Positions 54,604 to 64,000 of a DNA stretch of 64,000 bases are shown piece by piece. Source of the stretch: Gammaproteobacteria bacterium (lineage in GTDB: Bacteria; Pseudomonadota; Gammaproteobacteria; Pseudomonadales; Halieaceae). The translations under genes and the position numbers were made by a program. The notes under the pieces are model-generated. The model did not search any database and was not told the DNA's origin. It worked only from the letters and a program-made list of their open reading frames with translations. The stretch spans positions 62,001 to 126,000 of the forward strand of contig JANSYN010000003.1 of assembly GCA_024742415.1 (NCBI GenBank), written 5' to 3'. The stretch's first letter is position 1, and every line of letters starts with the position of its first letter.

Positions 54604-55041
54604 TCAAACATTGAGTTCATCAATGCCGCGGTTTGCCAGTTGATCGGCAATGTCGTTTTCACGGTGCCCGCTGTGCCCTTTCACCCAATGCCATTCAATC
54701 TGGTGACGCTGGTTCTGTTCATCCAGTTGCTGCCAAAGATCGATGTTTTTCACGGGTTTGCGCGCGGCGGTTTTCCAACCCTTCTTCTTCCAGCCATCGA
54801 GCCAGGTGGTGATGCCATTCTTGACGTAGACGGAGTCCGTGGTAAGCCTGACCTTGCACGGTCGCGAGAGGCTGCGCAGACCCTCGATCGCAGCGGTCAG
54901 CTCCATGCGGTTGTTAGTCGTGTTCTCTGCGCCGCCGAAGCGTTCTTTCTCGACCCCATCGTAACGCAGCAACACGCCCCAACCGCCAGGCCCGGGGTTG
55001 CCGCGACAAGCTCCGTCGGTAAATATTTCTACAACTTTCAA
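54604..55041 (-). CDS. rnhA: Ribonuclease HI
   Basis: 145 aa. Catalytic residues Asp9, Glu47, Asp69, His123 and Asp133 all match the E. coli enzyme, in [31 protein letters not shown] and [10 protein letters not shown]. It removes RNA from RNA-DNA hybrids. The start is a TTG at 55041, 4 bases after the stop of the methyltransferase gene, with GGAAG inside that gene, so translation is probably coupled. Confidence 0.95.
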   Translation of the reverse strand: MKVVEIFTDGACRGNPGPGGWGVLLRYDGVEKERFGGAENTTNNRMELTAAIEGLRSLSRPCKVRLTTDSVYVKNGITTWLDGWKKKGWKTAARKPVKNIDLWQQLDEQNQRHQIEWHWVKGHSGHRENDIADQLANRGIDELNV

Positions 55042-55045
55042 TGTG

Positions 55046-55840
55046 CTACGCTTCCTTCGCAGAATTTACATGAACCTTGTGCGCAGGCTCCGCAGGCGTG
55101 GGTGCCGGGGCTGCCGGTTTTGTAACCAGGCCGACGAGCCGCTCTCGCCGTAACCGCACCACGCGCCGTGGCCTATTCAGACCTGCGACCTGCTTGCTGG
55201 CGTGAATCACGTACACGCCACCTACAGGCAGGTTAAAGCGGGCGCACCACTGGTCCAGGCACAGCAAGGTGTCGCGGATGCGGTGTGCACCGGCCGGCGG
55301 TACCGCACAGACCCTGGTCACCGCCTGCACCTCGCAGCCAAGCACCCGCAGCCAGTCTGTCAGGCGGTTCTCGCTGATGGGCCGATGCTGGCGCCAGAGC
55401 GAAGCGCGTGACAGACCGCGCAGGTAGGCGTTGATGCCAAGCAGGCTGTAGGGGTTAAAGCCCACAATCAGCAGTTGACCCTGCGGCGTGAGCACGCGCT
55501 GCATTTCGCGCAAGGCCTGGTGCGGATGCGGTGTAAACTCCAGGCAGTGTTGCGCAACGATAGCATCGATGCTGTCGCTTTCCAGCGGCAGCTCATCGGC
55601 CTGGGCCAGCAGCTGCACGTCGCTGGAGTTGTGTTCAGCACAATACACGCGATGGTTGATTGGGCTGACGTCAGCCAGTGGCTCCTTGCCGCACAAGCCC
55701 AGTTGCAGGCTGTGATAGCCAAAGCTGCGGTCAAGGCAGTCCTGCGCTGCGCTTCTGACCTGTTGATCGAGATACAGGCCGGTCTGATTGCGATACCAGG
55801 ATTCCAGTTGAGAAAAAATATCGCTACACTGTGCCGCCAT
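55046..55840 (-). CDS. Class I SAM-dependent methyltransferase, YafS-like
   Basis: 264 aa from the ATG at 55840; the 46 residues before it in the open frame are not family-like, though an ATG at 55882 is possible. [19 protein letters not shown] and [20 protein letters not shown] are methyltransferase motifs of the YafS group; motif I is degenerate. A Pro/Ala-rich tail ends the protein. Substrate unknown. It leads the methyltransferase-rnhA-dnaQ run, divergent from gloB, an order seen in other gammaproteobacteria. Confidence 0.85.
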   Translation of the reverse strand: MAAQCSDIFSQLESWYRNQTGLYLDQQVRSAAQDCLDRSFGYHSLQLGLCGKEPLADVSPINHRVYCAEHNSSDVQLLAQADELPLESDSIDAIVAQHCLEFTPHPHQALREMQRVLTPQGQLLIVGFNPYSLLGINAYLRGLSRASLWRQHRPISENRLTDWLRVLGCEVQAVTRVCAVPPAGAHRIRDTLLCLDQWCARFNLPVGGVYVIHASKQVAGLNRPRRVVRLRRERLVGLVTKPAAPAPTPAEPAHKVHVNSAKEA

Positions 55841-56144
55841 GTGCTTGCTGGAACTCGCCGTTGCCCAGAATCGAGTGGCCATACTACTGGGCACTGCCTG
55901 CGCAAGTCTACCGCCGTTGCGATCACACAGGTGCAGGGTGCGCCCGCGATGGTTTTGTCCGGGCTTTTCGGTCGCCACTGGCGCAGGAACAACAGCGCGC
56001 GCCGTGCCGCCTGTCGTCAGCCAGCAGACCCGACTGAACGATGCACAGCTTACAGTCCTGGTTTAGCGTCTTGTATTTGGCGCCTTCTATTCAGCGGTTT
56101 TTACCCACCGCTTTCATTGCACTCCACAGCAGAGGGAGCCTGGC
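55841..56144. other. 304-base divergent intergenic region
   Basis: This lies between the methyltransferase and gloB and should contain both promoters. No gene or repeat stood out. Confidence 0.5.
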
Positions 56145-56918
56145 ATGCTAACGATCGAACCCATACCCGCATTCAGTGACAACTATATCTGGCTCTTCCA
56201 TGACAGTGGCTCGAACCGGGCCTGCGTCGTTGATCCCGGCGATGCAAGCCCGGTCGAGGCGGCATTGCAGGCGCGCGGATTGACGCTGGATACCATACTC
56301 ATCACCCACCACCACTTCGATCATGTTGGCGGCCTGGAGCAGCTGTGCGCGAATCACGCCCCACAGGTCTATGGGCCGCATAACCCCGCCATTGATCGCA
56401 TCGGGCACCGCCTGGGTGCGGGCGATAGCATTGAAGTACTCAATGTTCGATTTGATGTGATGGAGGTGCCCGGCCATACGCTGGATCACATCGCCTACTT
56501 CCACCAGGCAGAGCAGCCCCTGGTATTCTGCGGAGACACCTTGTTTGCCGCTGGCTGTGGCCGTGTGTTTGAGGGTACGCCGCACATGATGCTGCAGTCG
56601 CTGGAGGCGCTGGCATCCCTGCCCGCGGCGACTCGCATCTACTGTGCGCACGAATACACGCTGGCCAACCTGGCGTTTGCCCGGGCAGCAGAGCCGGCGA
56701 ACGAAGACGTGGCCGCACGCCTGCGCGAGGCCGAAGCCGCGCGCGCACAGGGCCAGCCTACCGTTCCCTCGACACTCGCGCAGGAACTGGCCACCAATCC
56801 TTTCCTGCGCTGCCGCACCGCGGCACTGCGCACCAGTCTCGCGCAACAGGGTCGCTTGAGCAGCGAGCTCCCGGACGAGGTGTTTGCAACCGTGCGCGGC
56901 TGGAAAGACAACTTTTAG
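56145..56918 (+). CDS. gloB: Hydroxyacylglutathione hydrolase (glyoxalase II)
   Basis: 257 aa metallo-beta-lactamase-fold enzyme. THHHFDHVGG (54-63) binds the two metals, with more ligands in VPGHTLDHI and FCGDTLFAAGCGR; a C-terminal NPFLRC segment contacts glutathione. It hydrolyses S-lactoylglutathione in methylglyoxal detoxification. AGAGGGAG precedes the ATG by 6 bases. mltD follows, as in E. coli. Confidence 0.95.
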   Translation: MLTIEPIPAFSDNYIWLFHDSGSNRACVVDPGDASPVEAALQARGLTLDTILITHHHFDHVGGLEQLCANHAPQVYGPHNPAIDRIGHRLGAGDSIEVLNVRFDVMEVPGHTLDHIAYFHQAEQPLVFCGDTLFAAGCGRVFEGTPHMMLQSLEALASLPAATRIYCAHEYTLANLAFARAAEPANEDVAARLREAEAARAQGQPTVPSTLAQELATNPFLRCRTAALRTSLAQQGRLSSELPDEVFATVRGWKDNF

Positions 56919-57018
56919 GTGAAAAACGCAGATATCACTGGCGTCGAATTCGGCCAAACACCATAATGATCAGTAGCCATTAGGGGAGCGGAAAAATCAA
57001 TCATAATCTATTAATATC

Positions 57019-58383
57019 ATGAGGTTGTGGCCGTTACTTGCAGTTGGTTGTACGGTTTTTTCTCTAACTGCCTGTCAATCCACGCCGTCGATCGAGGGGA
57101 ATGTAGCAGCCGCCGCGCCGGATGCCGCGAACAACGCCCCGCCTGGTAACACCATCACCGAGCCGGCTTCGGCATCGCGCCCAGGAGCGACTACCAACGT
57201 CGACCCCGCCCCAGAAAATATCTGGGACAGAATCGCCAGCCAGCTTAGCTGGCAATCCCTCGACAACCCCCGTATTGCCAGGGAACGCGACTGGTACCTG
57301 TCACAGCGCGGGTTTATGCCGCTGATTGCCAGTCGGGCACAGTACTACCTTTACCACATTGTTGAAGAAGTGGAAGCGCGTGACCTGCCCATGGAACTGG
57401 CGTTGTTGCCGCTGGTTGAAAGCAACCTGAATCCGTATGCCAGCTCCTCGGCACATGCCGTGGGCCTGTGGCAGATAATGCCCGCTACCGGCAAACACCT
57501 TGGCTTGCAGCAGGACTGGTGGTACGACGGCCGACGCGATGTGCGCGCCTCTACGCGCGCCGCACTGGATTATCTCGAAGAGCTGTATGCGCTATGTGAT
57601 GAAGATTGGCTGTTGACGCTTGCCGCTTACAATGCGGGCCACGGTCGCGTGAACCGCGCGCGGCGCTCCAATAGCAAGAAAGGCCTGCCGGATGATTACT
57701 GGACGATAAAACTGCCGCGCGAGACCCGCCGCTACGTTCCAAAGCTGATTGCGCTGACGCAGATTGTAGCGGCACCTGCACGCTATGGCGTCAACATTCC
57801 TGTGGTTCCCGATGAGTCACCGTTTGAAGTGGCAACACTGGGCGGACAGCTTGAAATCGCGCGTGCGGCACAGCTCGCAGAAATAGACATCGGGCAGTTG
57901 CGCGCCTTGAATCCCGGGCAACTGCGTTGGGCAACGGCGCCCGATCTGCCAGCCGAATTGTTGGTGCCTGCAGGGAGCGCAGAGCGTCTTGAGCGTGCCC
58001 TTGCCGAGTTGGACGATTCAGAGCGGGTGCGCTGGGAGTACTATCGCATTCGACCGGGCGATTCCCTGATCCGTATCGCGCGCAAGTTCGATACAGAGGT
58101 CGCCCTGCTGAAGGAAGTCAATGGCATCACCGGCAGCCGCATTCGCGCAGGCAAGACCCTGATGATTCCAAGCGGCGGTGAGTGGGCCTCCAGCCTGGCG
58201 CTGGCGTCGAACCAGCAGCCGGCCAGGCGCCAGGGCTATCGCGTCAAACGAGGGGATTCGCTGCACCGCATTGCAGGGCGTTTTAACGTTTCTGTACGCG
58301 AAATCGTGGCATGGAATGCGCTGGATCCCAAAAAATACCTGCAGCCCGGGCAAACACTTACACTGTATGTCAGCGACGGTTAA
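57019..58383 (+). CDS. mltD: Membrane-bound lytic murein transglycosylase D
   Basis: 454 aa lipoprotein: the signal ends in the lipobox LTAC with Cys19. The SLT domain has the catalytic Glu134 in LLPLVESNLNPYASSSAHAV and GLWQIMPATG. Two LysM peptidoglycan-binding domains follow near 336-380 and 400-445 (YRIRPGDSLIRIARKF and YRVKRGDSLHRIAGRF). It cleaves peptidoglycan strands from the outer membrane. There is little ribosome-binding site; the local upstream sequence is AT-rich. Confidence 0.94.
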   Translation: MRLWPLLAVGCTVFSLTACQSTPSIEGNVAAAAPDAANNAPPGNTITEPASASRPGATTNVDPAPENIWDRIASQLSWQSLDNPRIARERDWYLSQRGFMPLIASRAQYYLYHIVEEVEARDLPMELALLPLVESNLNPYASSSAHAVGLWQIMPATGKHLGLQQDWWYDGRRDVRASTRAALDYLEELYALCDEDWLLTLAAYNAGHGRVNRARRSNSKKGLPDDYWTIKLPRETRRYVPKLIALTQIVAAPARYGVNIPVVPDESPFEVATLGGQLEIARAAQLAEIDIGQLRALNPGQLRWATAPDLPAELLVPAGSAERLERALAELDDSERVRWEYYRIRPGDSLIRIARKFDTEVALLKEVNGITGSRIRAGKTLMIPSGGEWASSLALASNQQPARRQGYRVKRGDSLHRIAGRFNVSVREIVAWNALDPKKYLQPGQTLTLYVSDG

Positions 58384-58395
58384 GCCACACACGCT

Positions 58396-59550
58396 GTGTC
58401 CTTAGCGCTGTGTCACACACCCTACGGCGACTTTCAGCTGGCGCCCTTCCCTGCCCGCCATCGTGAGCAATTGAAAGGTTGGTGCGCCGCCGACCTGCTG
58501 CTGCTTGAGAGCGCCGCAGCACTGGGACTGCAGGGCTCTGCGCTGCTGGTGGTCAACGATGCCCACGGAGCCTTGTGTTGTGCACTGCAGCCCCTGGCCC
58601 ACTGGACCGATTCCAAGCTTAGCCAGCGCGCCATGTTGCGCAACCAGCAGCGCAACGGCCTGGTCGCAACACCCGTTGTGTGGAGCGTAGATGACCCTCC
58701 GGCGGCCAGCGTTGCCGTTATGAGAATTCCCAAGCAACTGGACTATCTTGTCTACCAGTTACAGGCCCTGGGCCGAGCGTTGCCTGAAGGCGCGTTACTG
58801 CTGGCTGCAGGCATGGATAAGCACCTCAGTCCGCGCAGCGCTGAACTCATCGAACGTTACTTTGGGCCTACGCAGCGACATCGGGGGCAGAAAAAAGCGC
58901 GCGTGTTTAGCGCAAGGAACAGTCGCAGCGGCAGCAGCGCGCACGATAGCGACCCGGACCACGCCGCCACAGCTGGCAGCGTGGAGGCAACCGCTCAATA
59001 CCTGTGCGAGCCCGCAGGCGGTGTACTGACGTCGCGCCCCAATGTGTTCAGTGGCCAGGGCCTTGACCAGGGCAGCCGCCTGCTGTTGCAGCATTTGCAC
59101 CGGGTCCATCCGGCTCAGGTTTGCATTGATCTGGCTTGCGGTAACGGTGTGCTGGGCCTGGCCGCATTCCGGCAGAAACTGGCACAGCGCGTGCTGTTCT
59201 GTGATGAATCCGCGTTGGCTGTCGCCTGCGCACGCGACAACGCCCGGCGCCTGTACGATCATGAGCGCGATGCCTTTGACTTCGTGCATGCCGATGGCCT
59301 CAATACGATCACTCGCGCCAGCGCACAGCTTGTTCTATGCAACCCGCCCTTCCATCGCGGCCATACGCTCGACACTTTCACCGGCCAACGTCTGGTGCGC
59401 CAATGTGCGCGGCACCTGCCCGCGAATGGCCAGTTGCTCATGGTGACGAATAACCACCTGCCTTACCTGCCCCTGCTGCGCAGGCACTTCACAGTTGCCG
59501 AGCGCGTTGGTGCAGACAGGCGTTACGATGTACTTCTGGCGCGTCAGTAG
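58396..59550 (+). CDS. rlmG: 23S rRNA guanine-N2 methyltransferase RlmG-type
   Basis: 384 aa starting at a GTG (58396), 13 bases after mltD. The N-terminal non-catalytic half (LLVVNDAHGALCCALQP, IPKQLDYLVYQLQALGRALP) and the catalytic half with CIDLACGNGVLGLAAF and the guanine-methylating NPPFH motif match RlmG/RsmC-type proteins; the closest layout is RlmG, which modifies G1835 of 23S rRNA. Convergent with cobB. Confidence 0.85.
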   Translation: MSLALCHTPYGDFQLAPFPARHREQLKGWCAADLLLLESAAALGLQGSALLVVNDAHGALCCALQPLAHWTDSKLSQRAMLRNQQRNGLVATPVVWSVDDPPAASVAVMRIPKQLDYLVYQLQALGRALPEGALLLAAGMDKHLSPRSAELIERYFGPTQRHRGQKKARVFSARNSRSGSSAHDSDPDHAATAGSVEATAQYLCEPAGGVLTSRPNVFSGQGLDQGSRLLLQHLHRVHPAQVCIDLACGNGVLGLAAFRQKLAQRVLFCDESALAVACARDNARRLYDHERDAFDFVHADGLNTITRASAQLVLCNPPFHRGHTLDTFTGQRLVRQCARHLPANGQLLMVTNNHLPYLPLLRRHFTVAERVGADRRYDVLLARQ

Positions 59551-59595
59551 GTCGTCACGGCCAGGTGCGCGCAGGCAGACTGTGCAGCGATGCCG

Positions 59596-60324
59596 CTAGA
59601 AACTGGCGCCACTGAGCAATTCTTCGACCAGTAGCGCCACCTGTTCCGTCGCGTTACCCACACGGTGTTCGTGAAAAGCGGGCGCTAAGTCACTGTGTGC
59701 CTTGTTGACCTCAATCGCGTAGGCGCCGTGTGCGCGTGCCTCCTGGACGAATCCGGCGGCAGGATACACAACGCCTGAGGTGCCGATGGCGATAAACAGG
59801 TCGCAGGCTGCCAGCTTGCTGCCGATAGACGGCATGTTGTAGGGCACTTCGCCAAACCAGACGATGTCCGGACGCAAACCACCGGGCGCCATACACTTGG
59901 GGCAAACGGTTTGTGCATCGAAAGCCTGCGGCGCCGGCAACCGCGCGCAGCAGTTCAGGCACAGCATGCGCCCGAGCTCGCCGTGCATGTGGCACACCTG
60001 TGCGCTGCCGCCGCGCTCATGCAGGTTATCGACATTCTGGGTGACCAGAAACACGTCACCGGGATAGGCGTCCTGCAGTCGTGCAATCTCGCGGTGTGCG
60101 CTGTTGGGTTGCACCTGCTCAAGTTGTGCGCGGCGGGCGTTGTAGAACCGATAAACACGTTGGGGATTGCGCGCAAACGCTTCTGGCGTCGCGATCTCCA
60201 TCGGGTCGTGGCCTTCCCATAGTCCGTCGCTGTCTCTGAAAGTTTGCAGGCCTGACTCCGCCGATGCGCCGGCGCCGGTCAGTATCACAATACGCGCGCT
60301 CGCGTCGTTTATAGGGGCGGGCAT
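59596..60324 (-). CDS. cobB: NAD-dependent protein deacylase, SIR2 family (CobB-type)
   Basis: 242 aa from the ATG at 60324, overlapping the stop of the helicase gene (TGATG). TGAGASAESGLQTFR (16-30), TQNVDNLH (95-102) and catalytic His114 are present, zinc Cys lie at about 122, 125/126, 141 and 144, and Tyr61/Arg64 in YNARR are the pair linked to desuccinylase activity of class III sirtuins. It removes acyl groups from lysines using NAD. The overlap with a DNA-repair helicase gene is an unusual setting. Confidence 0.93.
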   Translation of the reverse strand: MPAPINDASARIVILTGAGASAESGLQTFRDSDGLWEGHDPMEIATPEAFARNPQRVYRFYNARRAQLEQVQPNSAHREIARLQDAYPGDVFLVTQNVDNLHERGGSAQVCHMHGELGRMLCLNCCARLPAPQAFDAQTVCPKCMAPGGLRPDIVWFGEVPYNMPSIGSKLAACDLFIAIGTSGVVYPAAGFVQEARAHGAYAIEVNKAHSDLAPAFHEHRVGNATEQVALLVEELLSGASF

Positions 60325-63300
60325 CAGCTTGACCGCCGGATATCTGGCTGCATTTCCACAGGGTGCCACAGTCCCAGTGCGGTAAAGTACAGCGCCGCAT
60401 GAACGGGCCGCTGATCCAGTTGGCGCACCGCGTGACAATAATGAGCCAGTTGGTCAGCATAGCTGGCTTGCTCACGATGGGTGAAGCTGGCAATCGTCTC
60501 CCCCGCCTCCGGCTGGCTGTTTTTATAATCTACGACCCAGCGTATGCCTGCGTCCCGATCGACAAAGCTGCGATCAATGACAATGTTTCTTGGCATGCCC
60601 TGATCAACGTAGCTCAGTGACCACTCGCTGTGTGCCTGCTCATGCTCATTGCTGAGAATCCAGCGGCCTTTGCCTCCGGGCTGCAAGGTGGTGGCTACAG
60701 CGTCCTGCACACGCTGCAGCGCGGCTTCCAGGTACTGGCCATGCAGTCCTGCCTCCTGGAGTGCAAGACGCCAGCGCGCGCGGTGCGCTGGAGGCGCACT
60801 ATGGGGCAGCTCGGGTAACTGCGTCAGCAGTTCCAGTGCAAGGTGCACAGCCGTTCCAGTGCAGCGCTCGATAAAGTTATCAGGGCGTTCCGGCCTGTTT
60901 TCAGCGGGCGTTGTTGTGACGGGTGAAGCTGCTGCCTTGGGCAGGGATGCCAGCCGCTGCAGTTGCGGTGGGTCCTGCATGGCAGTGTCCTGCTGCGATT
61001 GGGCTTGCGTAATCGTGGCCTGCGCCTCGAAAACCGGCCAGATGGGCTTGAGCAGTGTGGCTTGCGCTGGCGCGTCAAACGCAGCTTGCTTTTCATTCCA
61101 GTGCAAGGTGGCCGTCAGGGTGAGATGGCGCCTGGCACGTGTTGCCCCAACGTACAGTAGACGAGTGGCCTCCTGCAGTGACTTCTGCTGGCGTTGCTGG
61201 CGTAAAAAGTTGTACAGGCTGGGTGCCTTGTCGGACTTGTCATCGGCCGCCAGCAAAAACACCCGCTCACCGTTGCCCGTCGTAAACTCGTCCCATAACA
61301 GAATGTCCCGCGTATCGCCGCGTGTGCGCGAGGCGGTACTGGGAATGATCACACTGTCAAATTCCAGCCCCTTGGCTTTGTGCAGTGTCATAAGCTGTAG
61401 CCGACTGTCGGGATCGCCGCCGCTCATAAAGCGCTCCTGGGTTTGCCGGGTCAGCCAGCCGATGTCCAGTGCGTTACCGGTGGCGACAGCAGGCTCCAGC
61501 AAGCGCAGGAAGCTCTCTGCATCTTCCAGGTCTGCCGCCGTGCGAGCACACGCGGGGCCGCCGAGCATCGTCCATACTTGTTCGATCCATACCCTGAGTC
61601 CGAGGCGGTCGCGCTTGGCCTGTGCCCAATGCATAACACTGAGCAGGTGCCCGACGCGGACCTGGCCGTCATCGCTAAGCTGCTGGCGCACCTCGGGAAG
61701 CCCCAACCTGGCCAGGACTGAGCGATGATCCGGTTCCTGCTCATCACCGGCGATGACCAAGAGGTCTGCCAGTGTCAGACCGGTCCAGGGTGCGCGCAGC
61801 AGTGCCATCCACGCCAACCTGTCTGCCACGTTGGCAAGGGCGGCGCACAGAGTGAGCAGATCGGCAACGACCGGCGAGTCTGCCAGGGTATCCAGATCCG
61901 GGGCGTAGTAGTCTATCTGCAGCTCACGCAGGCGTTTTGCGATGGGCCGCAGCTGCGCGCGCCCACGCCCAAGCACTGCGATATCGTCGAATCCTGCTGT
62001 CAGGTGCGCCTGAATTTGTGAGCAGACAAACGCCAACTCTGCTGCCGTAGCGCAATCCCCGTAAAAAGCGCGCAGCGTGGTACCTGCCTGCGCCATCGCG
62101 CCATTAACCGGCTGTGCTGCCCGGTACTGAATCAGGCCCTTGTACATGTCGTCCTGCGCTGGAAATGCATCGACGAAAGTGGCGTTAACCCAGTCAACCA
62201 GCTGTGGGTCAGAGCGGAAGTTACTGCGCAGTTGCAGGTTGTTGAGTGTTACGCCGTTAAAGCCCTCCAGCCCTGCCTTGATAAACAGCCCCACGTTGGC
62301 ATCACGAAAGCCGTAGATCGACTGCATGGCATCACCCACAATCAACAGCGTACGCGGCGCCTGTGGGTTGCTCTGGTTGTGCTCACCCCAACCGCGCGTC
62401 AGCCGCTGCAGCAAGATGTACTGGTTGATCGCCGTATCCTGAAATTCATCCACCAGGAGGTGATCAATGCTGTAGTCCATTCGCAAGGCGAGCTCAGTGG
62501 GTTGGTCATCCTCGCCCAGTGCCAACAGCGCGGATTCTGCCACCTGACTGTGATCCACCGAACCACGCCGTTCAAACACCAGCAGAAGTTGCGCACCCAG
62601 AATTGGCAGCAGGCGCGATAAATGCAACACAAGCTGCCAGCTCTCCTGGCCGGGCGCGATATCGGGTAGCGTATCGATGCGCTGTAGCTGGTTGGCAAGT
62701 TCGCTGTCTGTCCTGAGCGAGTCGATAAGTTCCTTAAGCTCTGCCTTACGCGCGCTCGCCTCGCCCTTGCCGGCGGGAAAGCCGTTGTTTTTATTGATGG
62801 CCTTCAGCCATTGGCCATCCTGCGTCAATAGCATCCGGCGCAGTAAACGCCAGTGTGGCAGGGCCGAGGCTTCTGCCGGCGGAAAGCCGGCGGGCGTTTC
62901 CAGCTGCAGATTGCTCGCAGCATACTGCAGCAGTGGCGCCAGCGCGCGCGTGTGCGCTGTCAACAGCGCGGTAATATCCTGCAATTGCTCTGCAACAACG
63001 CCTTCGACCGCTTGCACCAGGTAAGCCTCGGACTCATGCGGTGAGTGATGCACACCGATATAGTCACGCCACTGGTCACGGCGCGCAAGCATGGTCATCA
63101 GCAGTGTCTGCAGTTTTCCCCAGTTGTTGTCAAAGTGAAGTAACAGCGGGCGCAGATCATCTGCTATCGCGGATTGTTGCTCCAGCAGTGCAAACAGTGA
63201 TTGCACTGCTTCTTCATAAAGCTCGGTGGCATCGTCTGTTGGTGAGGCCTGGCCACCAAACGTGCTCATGACAGGCATCTGATTAACCAGTCCGCGACAA

Positions 63301-63665
63301 AAACCATCGATCGTTTTGATGTTCAGCCTGGAAAAGTTCGTGCGTAATTGCCAGTCGCCGGCGCGTTCGGCGGCCAGTGCCGCGAGTGCAAGATCGCGCG
63401 TCACCTGCTCATGCGGGCTCGTCACCGGCAAGTTGTCATCTGCTGCCGCCAGGGCCTGGATAACACGCTCGCGCATCTCCGCTGCCGCCTTGCGCGTGAA
63501 GGTGATGGCCAGTACCTGCTCGGGGCGTGCAACGCGCGCCAGCAGACCCAGGTAGCGTTGTATGAGCAGTTCAGTCTTGCCGGATCCGGCAGGCGCACTG
63601 ACGCAAAAGCTCTGCAGCGGATCGATTGCCCGGGCACGCTCGGCGGCGTCCACGATGACGGTCAT
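60324..63665 (-). CDS. UvrD-type helicase-nuclease, AddA-like
   Basis: 1113 aa. Walker A APAGSGKTELL (24-34), helicase motif ITFTRKAAAEMRER, DEFQDT motif II, a LMTLHKAKGLEFDSVIIP motif and a C-terminal PD-(D/E)xK-like nuclease with WVVDYKNSQ match AddA-type exonuclease subunits. With the partner encoded upstream it would resect double-strand DNA ends for recombination. It overlaps that gene by ATGA (63662-63665) and cobB at the other end, so three genes are translationally linked. Confidence 0.9.
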   Translation of the reverse strand: MTVIVDAAERARAIDPLQSFCVSAPAGSGKTELLIQRYLGLLARVARPEQVLAITFTRKAAAEMRERVIQALAAADDNLPVTSPHEQVTRDLALAALAAERAGDWQLRTNFSRLNIKTIDGFCRGLVNQMPVMSTFGGQASPTDDATELYEEAVQSLFALLEQQSAIADDLRPLLLHFDNNWGKLQTLLMTMLARRDQWRDYIGVHHSPHESEAYLVQAVEGVVAEQLQDITALLTAHTRALAPLLQYAASNLQLETPAGFPPAEASALPHWRLLRRMLLTQDGQWLKAINKNNGFPAGKGEASARKAELKELIDSLRTDSELANQLQRIDTLPDIAPGQESWQLVLHLSRLLPILGAQLLLVFERRGSVDHSQVAESALLALGEDDQPTELALRMDYSIDHLLVDEFQDTAINQYILLQRLTRGWGEHNQSNPQAPRTLLIVGDAMQSIYGFRDANVGLFIKAGLEGFNGVTLNNLQLRSNFRSDPQLVDWVNATFVDAFPAQDDMYKGLIQYRAAQPVNGAMAQAGTTLRAFYGDCATAAELAFVCSQIQAHLTAGFDDIAVLGRGRAQLRPIAKRLRELQIDYYAPDLDTLADSPVVADLLTLCAALANVADRLAWMALLRAPWTGLTLADLLVIAGDEQEPDHRSVLARLGLPEVRQQLSDDGQVRVGHLLSVMHWAQAKRDRLGLRVWIEQVWTMLGGPACARTAADLEDAESFLRLLEPAVATGNALDIGWLTRQTQERFMSGGDPDSRLQLMTLHKAKGLEFDSVIIPSTASRTRGDTRDILLWDEFTTGNGERVFLLAADDKSDKAPSLYNFLRQQRQQKSLQEATRLLYVGATRARRHLTLTATLHWNEKQAAFDAPAQATLLKPIWPVFEAQATITQAQSQQDTAMQDPPQLQRLASLPKAAASPVTTTPAENRPERPDNFIERCTGTAVHLALELLTQLPELPHSAPPAHRARWRLALQEAGLHGQYLEAALQRVQDAVATTLQPGGKGRWILSNEHEQAHSEWSLSYVDQGMPRNIVIDRSFVDRDAGIRWVVDYKNSQPEAGETIASFTHREQASYADQLAHYCHAVRQLDQRPVHAALYFTALGLWHPVEMQPDIRRSS

Positions 63666-64000
63666 GACGACACTTCCCCGTCATCGTGTGCGATCAACCG
63701 CGCGCGCTCGTCACTGGCAGGGTGATCCGCGTCATGGTCGACTGCACCCTGGGCACTGGTTTCTGGGCTGCTGTCAATGGCGCGATCGATGCGACAAAGG
63801 GGCTGTAAGCCACACCAGAGGCAACTCTGCGGCGCAAGCGGGTCGACCATTGCCTTGCCCTGCACGTAATCGTTGGCCAGGCGCCGCAAACGCTCGCGCC
63901 AGCGCCTATTGAGAGCTTCCCAGGTCGCGGAGGCTTCACCGGCTCGACGCAGTACGGGCTCGATGTCACTGCTAACGCCAGGAATGCCTGCTACCGACCC
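63662..64000 (-). CDS. PD-(D/E)xK nuclease family protein, AddB-like (N-terminus beyond window)
   Basis: Only the last 112 codons are visible; the frame is open to the right edge. The tail has a helical RRWRERLRRLANDY segment and then SCLWCGLQPLC, a C-x2-C-x5-C group like the iron-sulfur Cys cluster at the end of AddB-type nucleases. Immediate overlap with the AddA-like helicase gene supports this. The last 40 residues are acidic and polar. Completeness cannot be judged. Confidence 0.8.
   Translation of the reverse strand, partial: GSVAGIPGVSSDIEPVLRRAGEASATWEALNRRWRERLRRLANDYVQGKAMVDPLAPQSCLWCGLQPLCRIDRAIDSSPETSAQGAVDHDADHPASDERARLIAHDDGEVSS

Noticed and set aside
55841-55978. 46-residue N-terminal extension of the YafS-like methyltransferase
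   Set aside because: Residues do not fit the family and no ribosome-binding site supports the upstream start.

Overview
The window looks like chromosomal DNA of a marine, moderately GC-rich gammaproteobacterium of the Halieaceae/Cellvibrionales type. This rests on conserved gammaproteobacterial pairs (gloB-mltD, rnhA-dnaQ, sohB, nhaB, rlmG) together with many acyl-CoA dehydrogenases, nitronate monooxygenases, a TonB-dependent receptor and sulfatases. The taxonomic call is inference; there is no rRNA or tRNA here, and I see no IS element, prophage or CRISPR array.

Left part (1-18.4 kb): an arsenate-detoxification pair (ArsJ permease cut by the window edge, plus its GAPDH partner), a D-aminoacylase-family amidohydrolase, then a mixed lipid/CoA and flavin-enzyme region: two nitronate monooxygenases, a crotonase, a double DsbA-fold isomerase-like protein, two adjacent acyl-CoA dehydrogenases, a large GST, two membrane proteins, an SDR, an LLM flavin oxidoreductase, a GtrA/GT2 pair and a class I/II aminotransferase. 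A 1.16-kb gene-free stretch (18.4-19.5 kb) holds three palindromes and two DnaA-box-like sites. It is followed by an E1alpha-E1beta-E2 2-oxoacid/acetoin dehydrogenase operon that has no E3 gene nearby. A 13-bp tandem repeat lies upstream of that operon.

Centre (23.3-44.6 kb): sixteen consecutive minus-strand genes with short gaps or overlaps. In transcription order they are xylulokinase, xylose isomerase, a Gfo/Idh/MocA oxidoreductase, a TIM-barrel sugar epimerase-like enzyme, an MFS permease, an SDR, a second TIM-barrel epimerase, a small membrane protein, a Tat-exported gluconate-dehydrogenase-subunit-3-like protein, a GMC flavoprotein with a Cys cluster, a TonB-dependent receptor, two sulfatases, a DUF3604 protein, a DUF1214 protein and a sulfotransferase. 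A divergent PAS-AraC regulator sits at the head, with tandem 21-bp-spaced repeats in its promoter. No glycoside hydrolase is visible. I infer a regulon for uptake, desulfation and possibly oxidative (3-keto) cleavage of a sulfated xylose-containing glycoside. This is the most interesting candidate system in the window.

Right part (45.5-64 kb): a DHH phosphoesterase, a PAPS-forming sat-cysC pair with a divergent LysR regulator (a possible donor supply for the sulfotransferase), then housekeeping genes: sohB, nudC, nhaB, dnaQ, rnhA, a YafS-like methyltransferase, gloB, mltD, rlmG and cobB, and an overlapping addA-like/addB-like helicase-nuclease operon running off the right edge. Many start codons were moved inward from the longest possible ORF because of Shine-Dalgarno position or family length; each case is noted.
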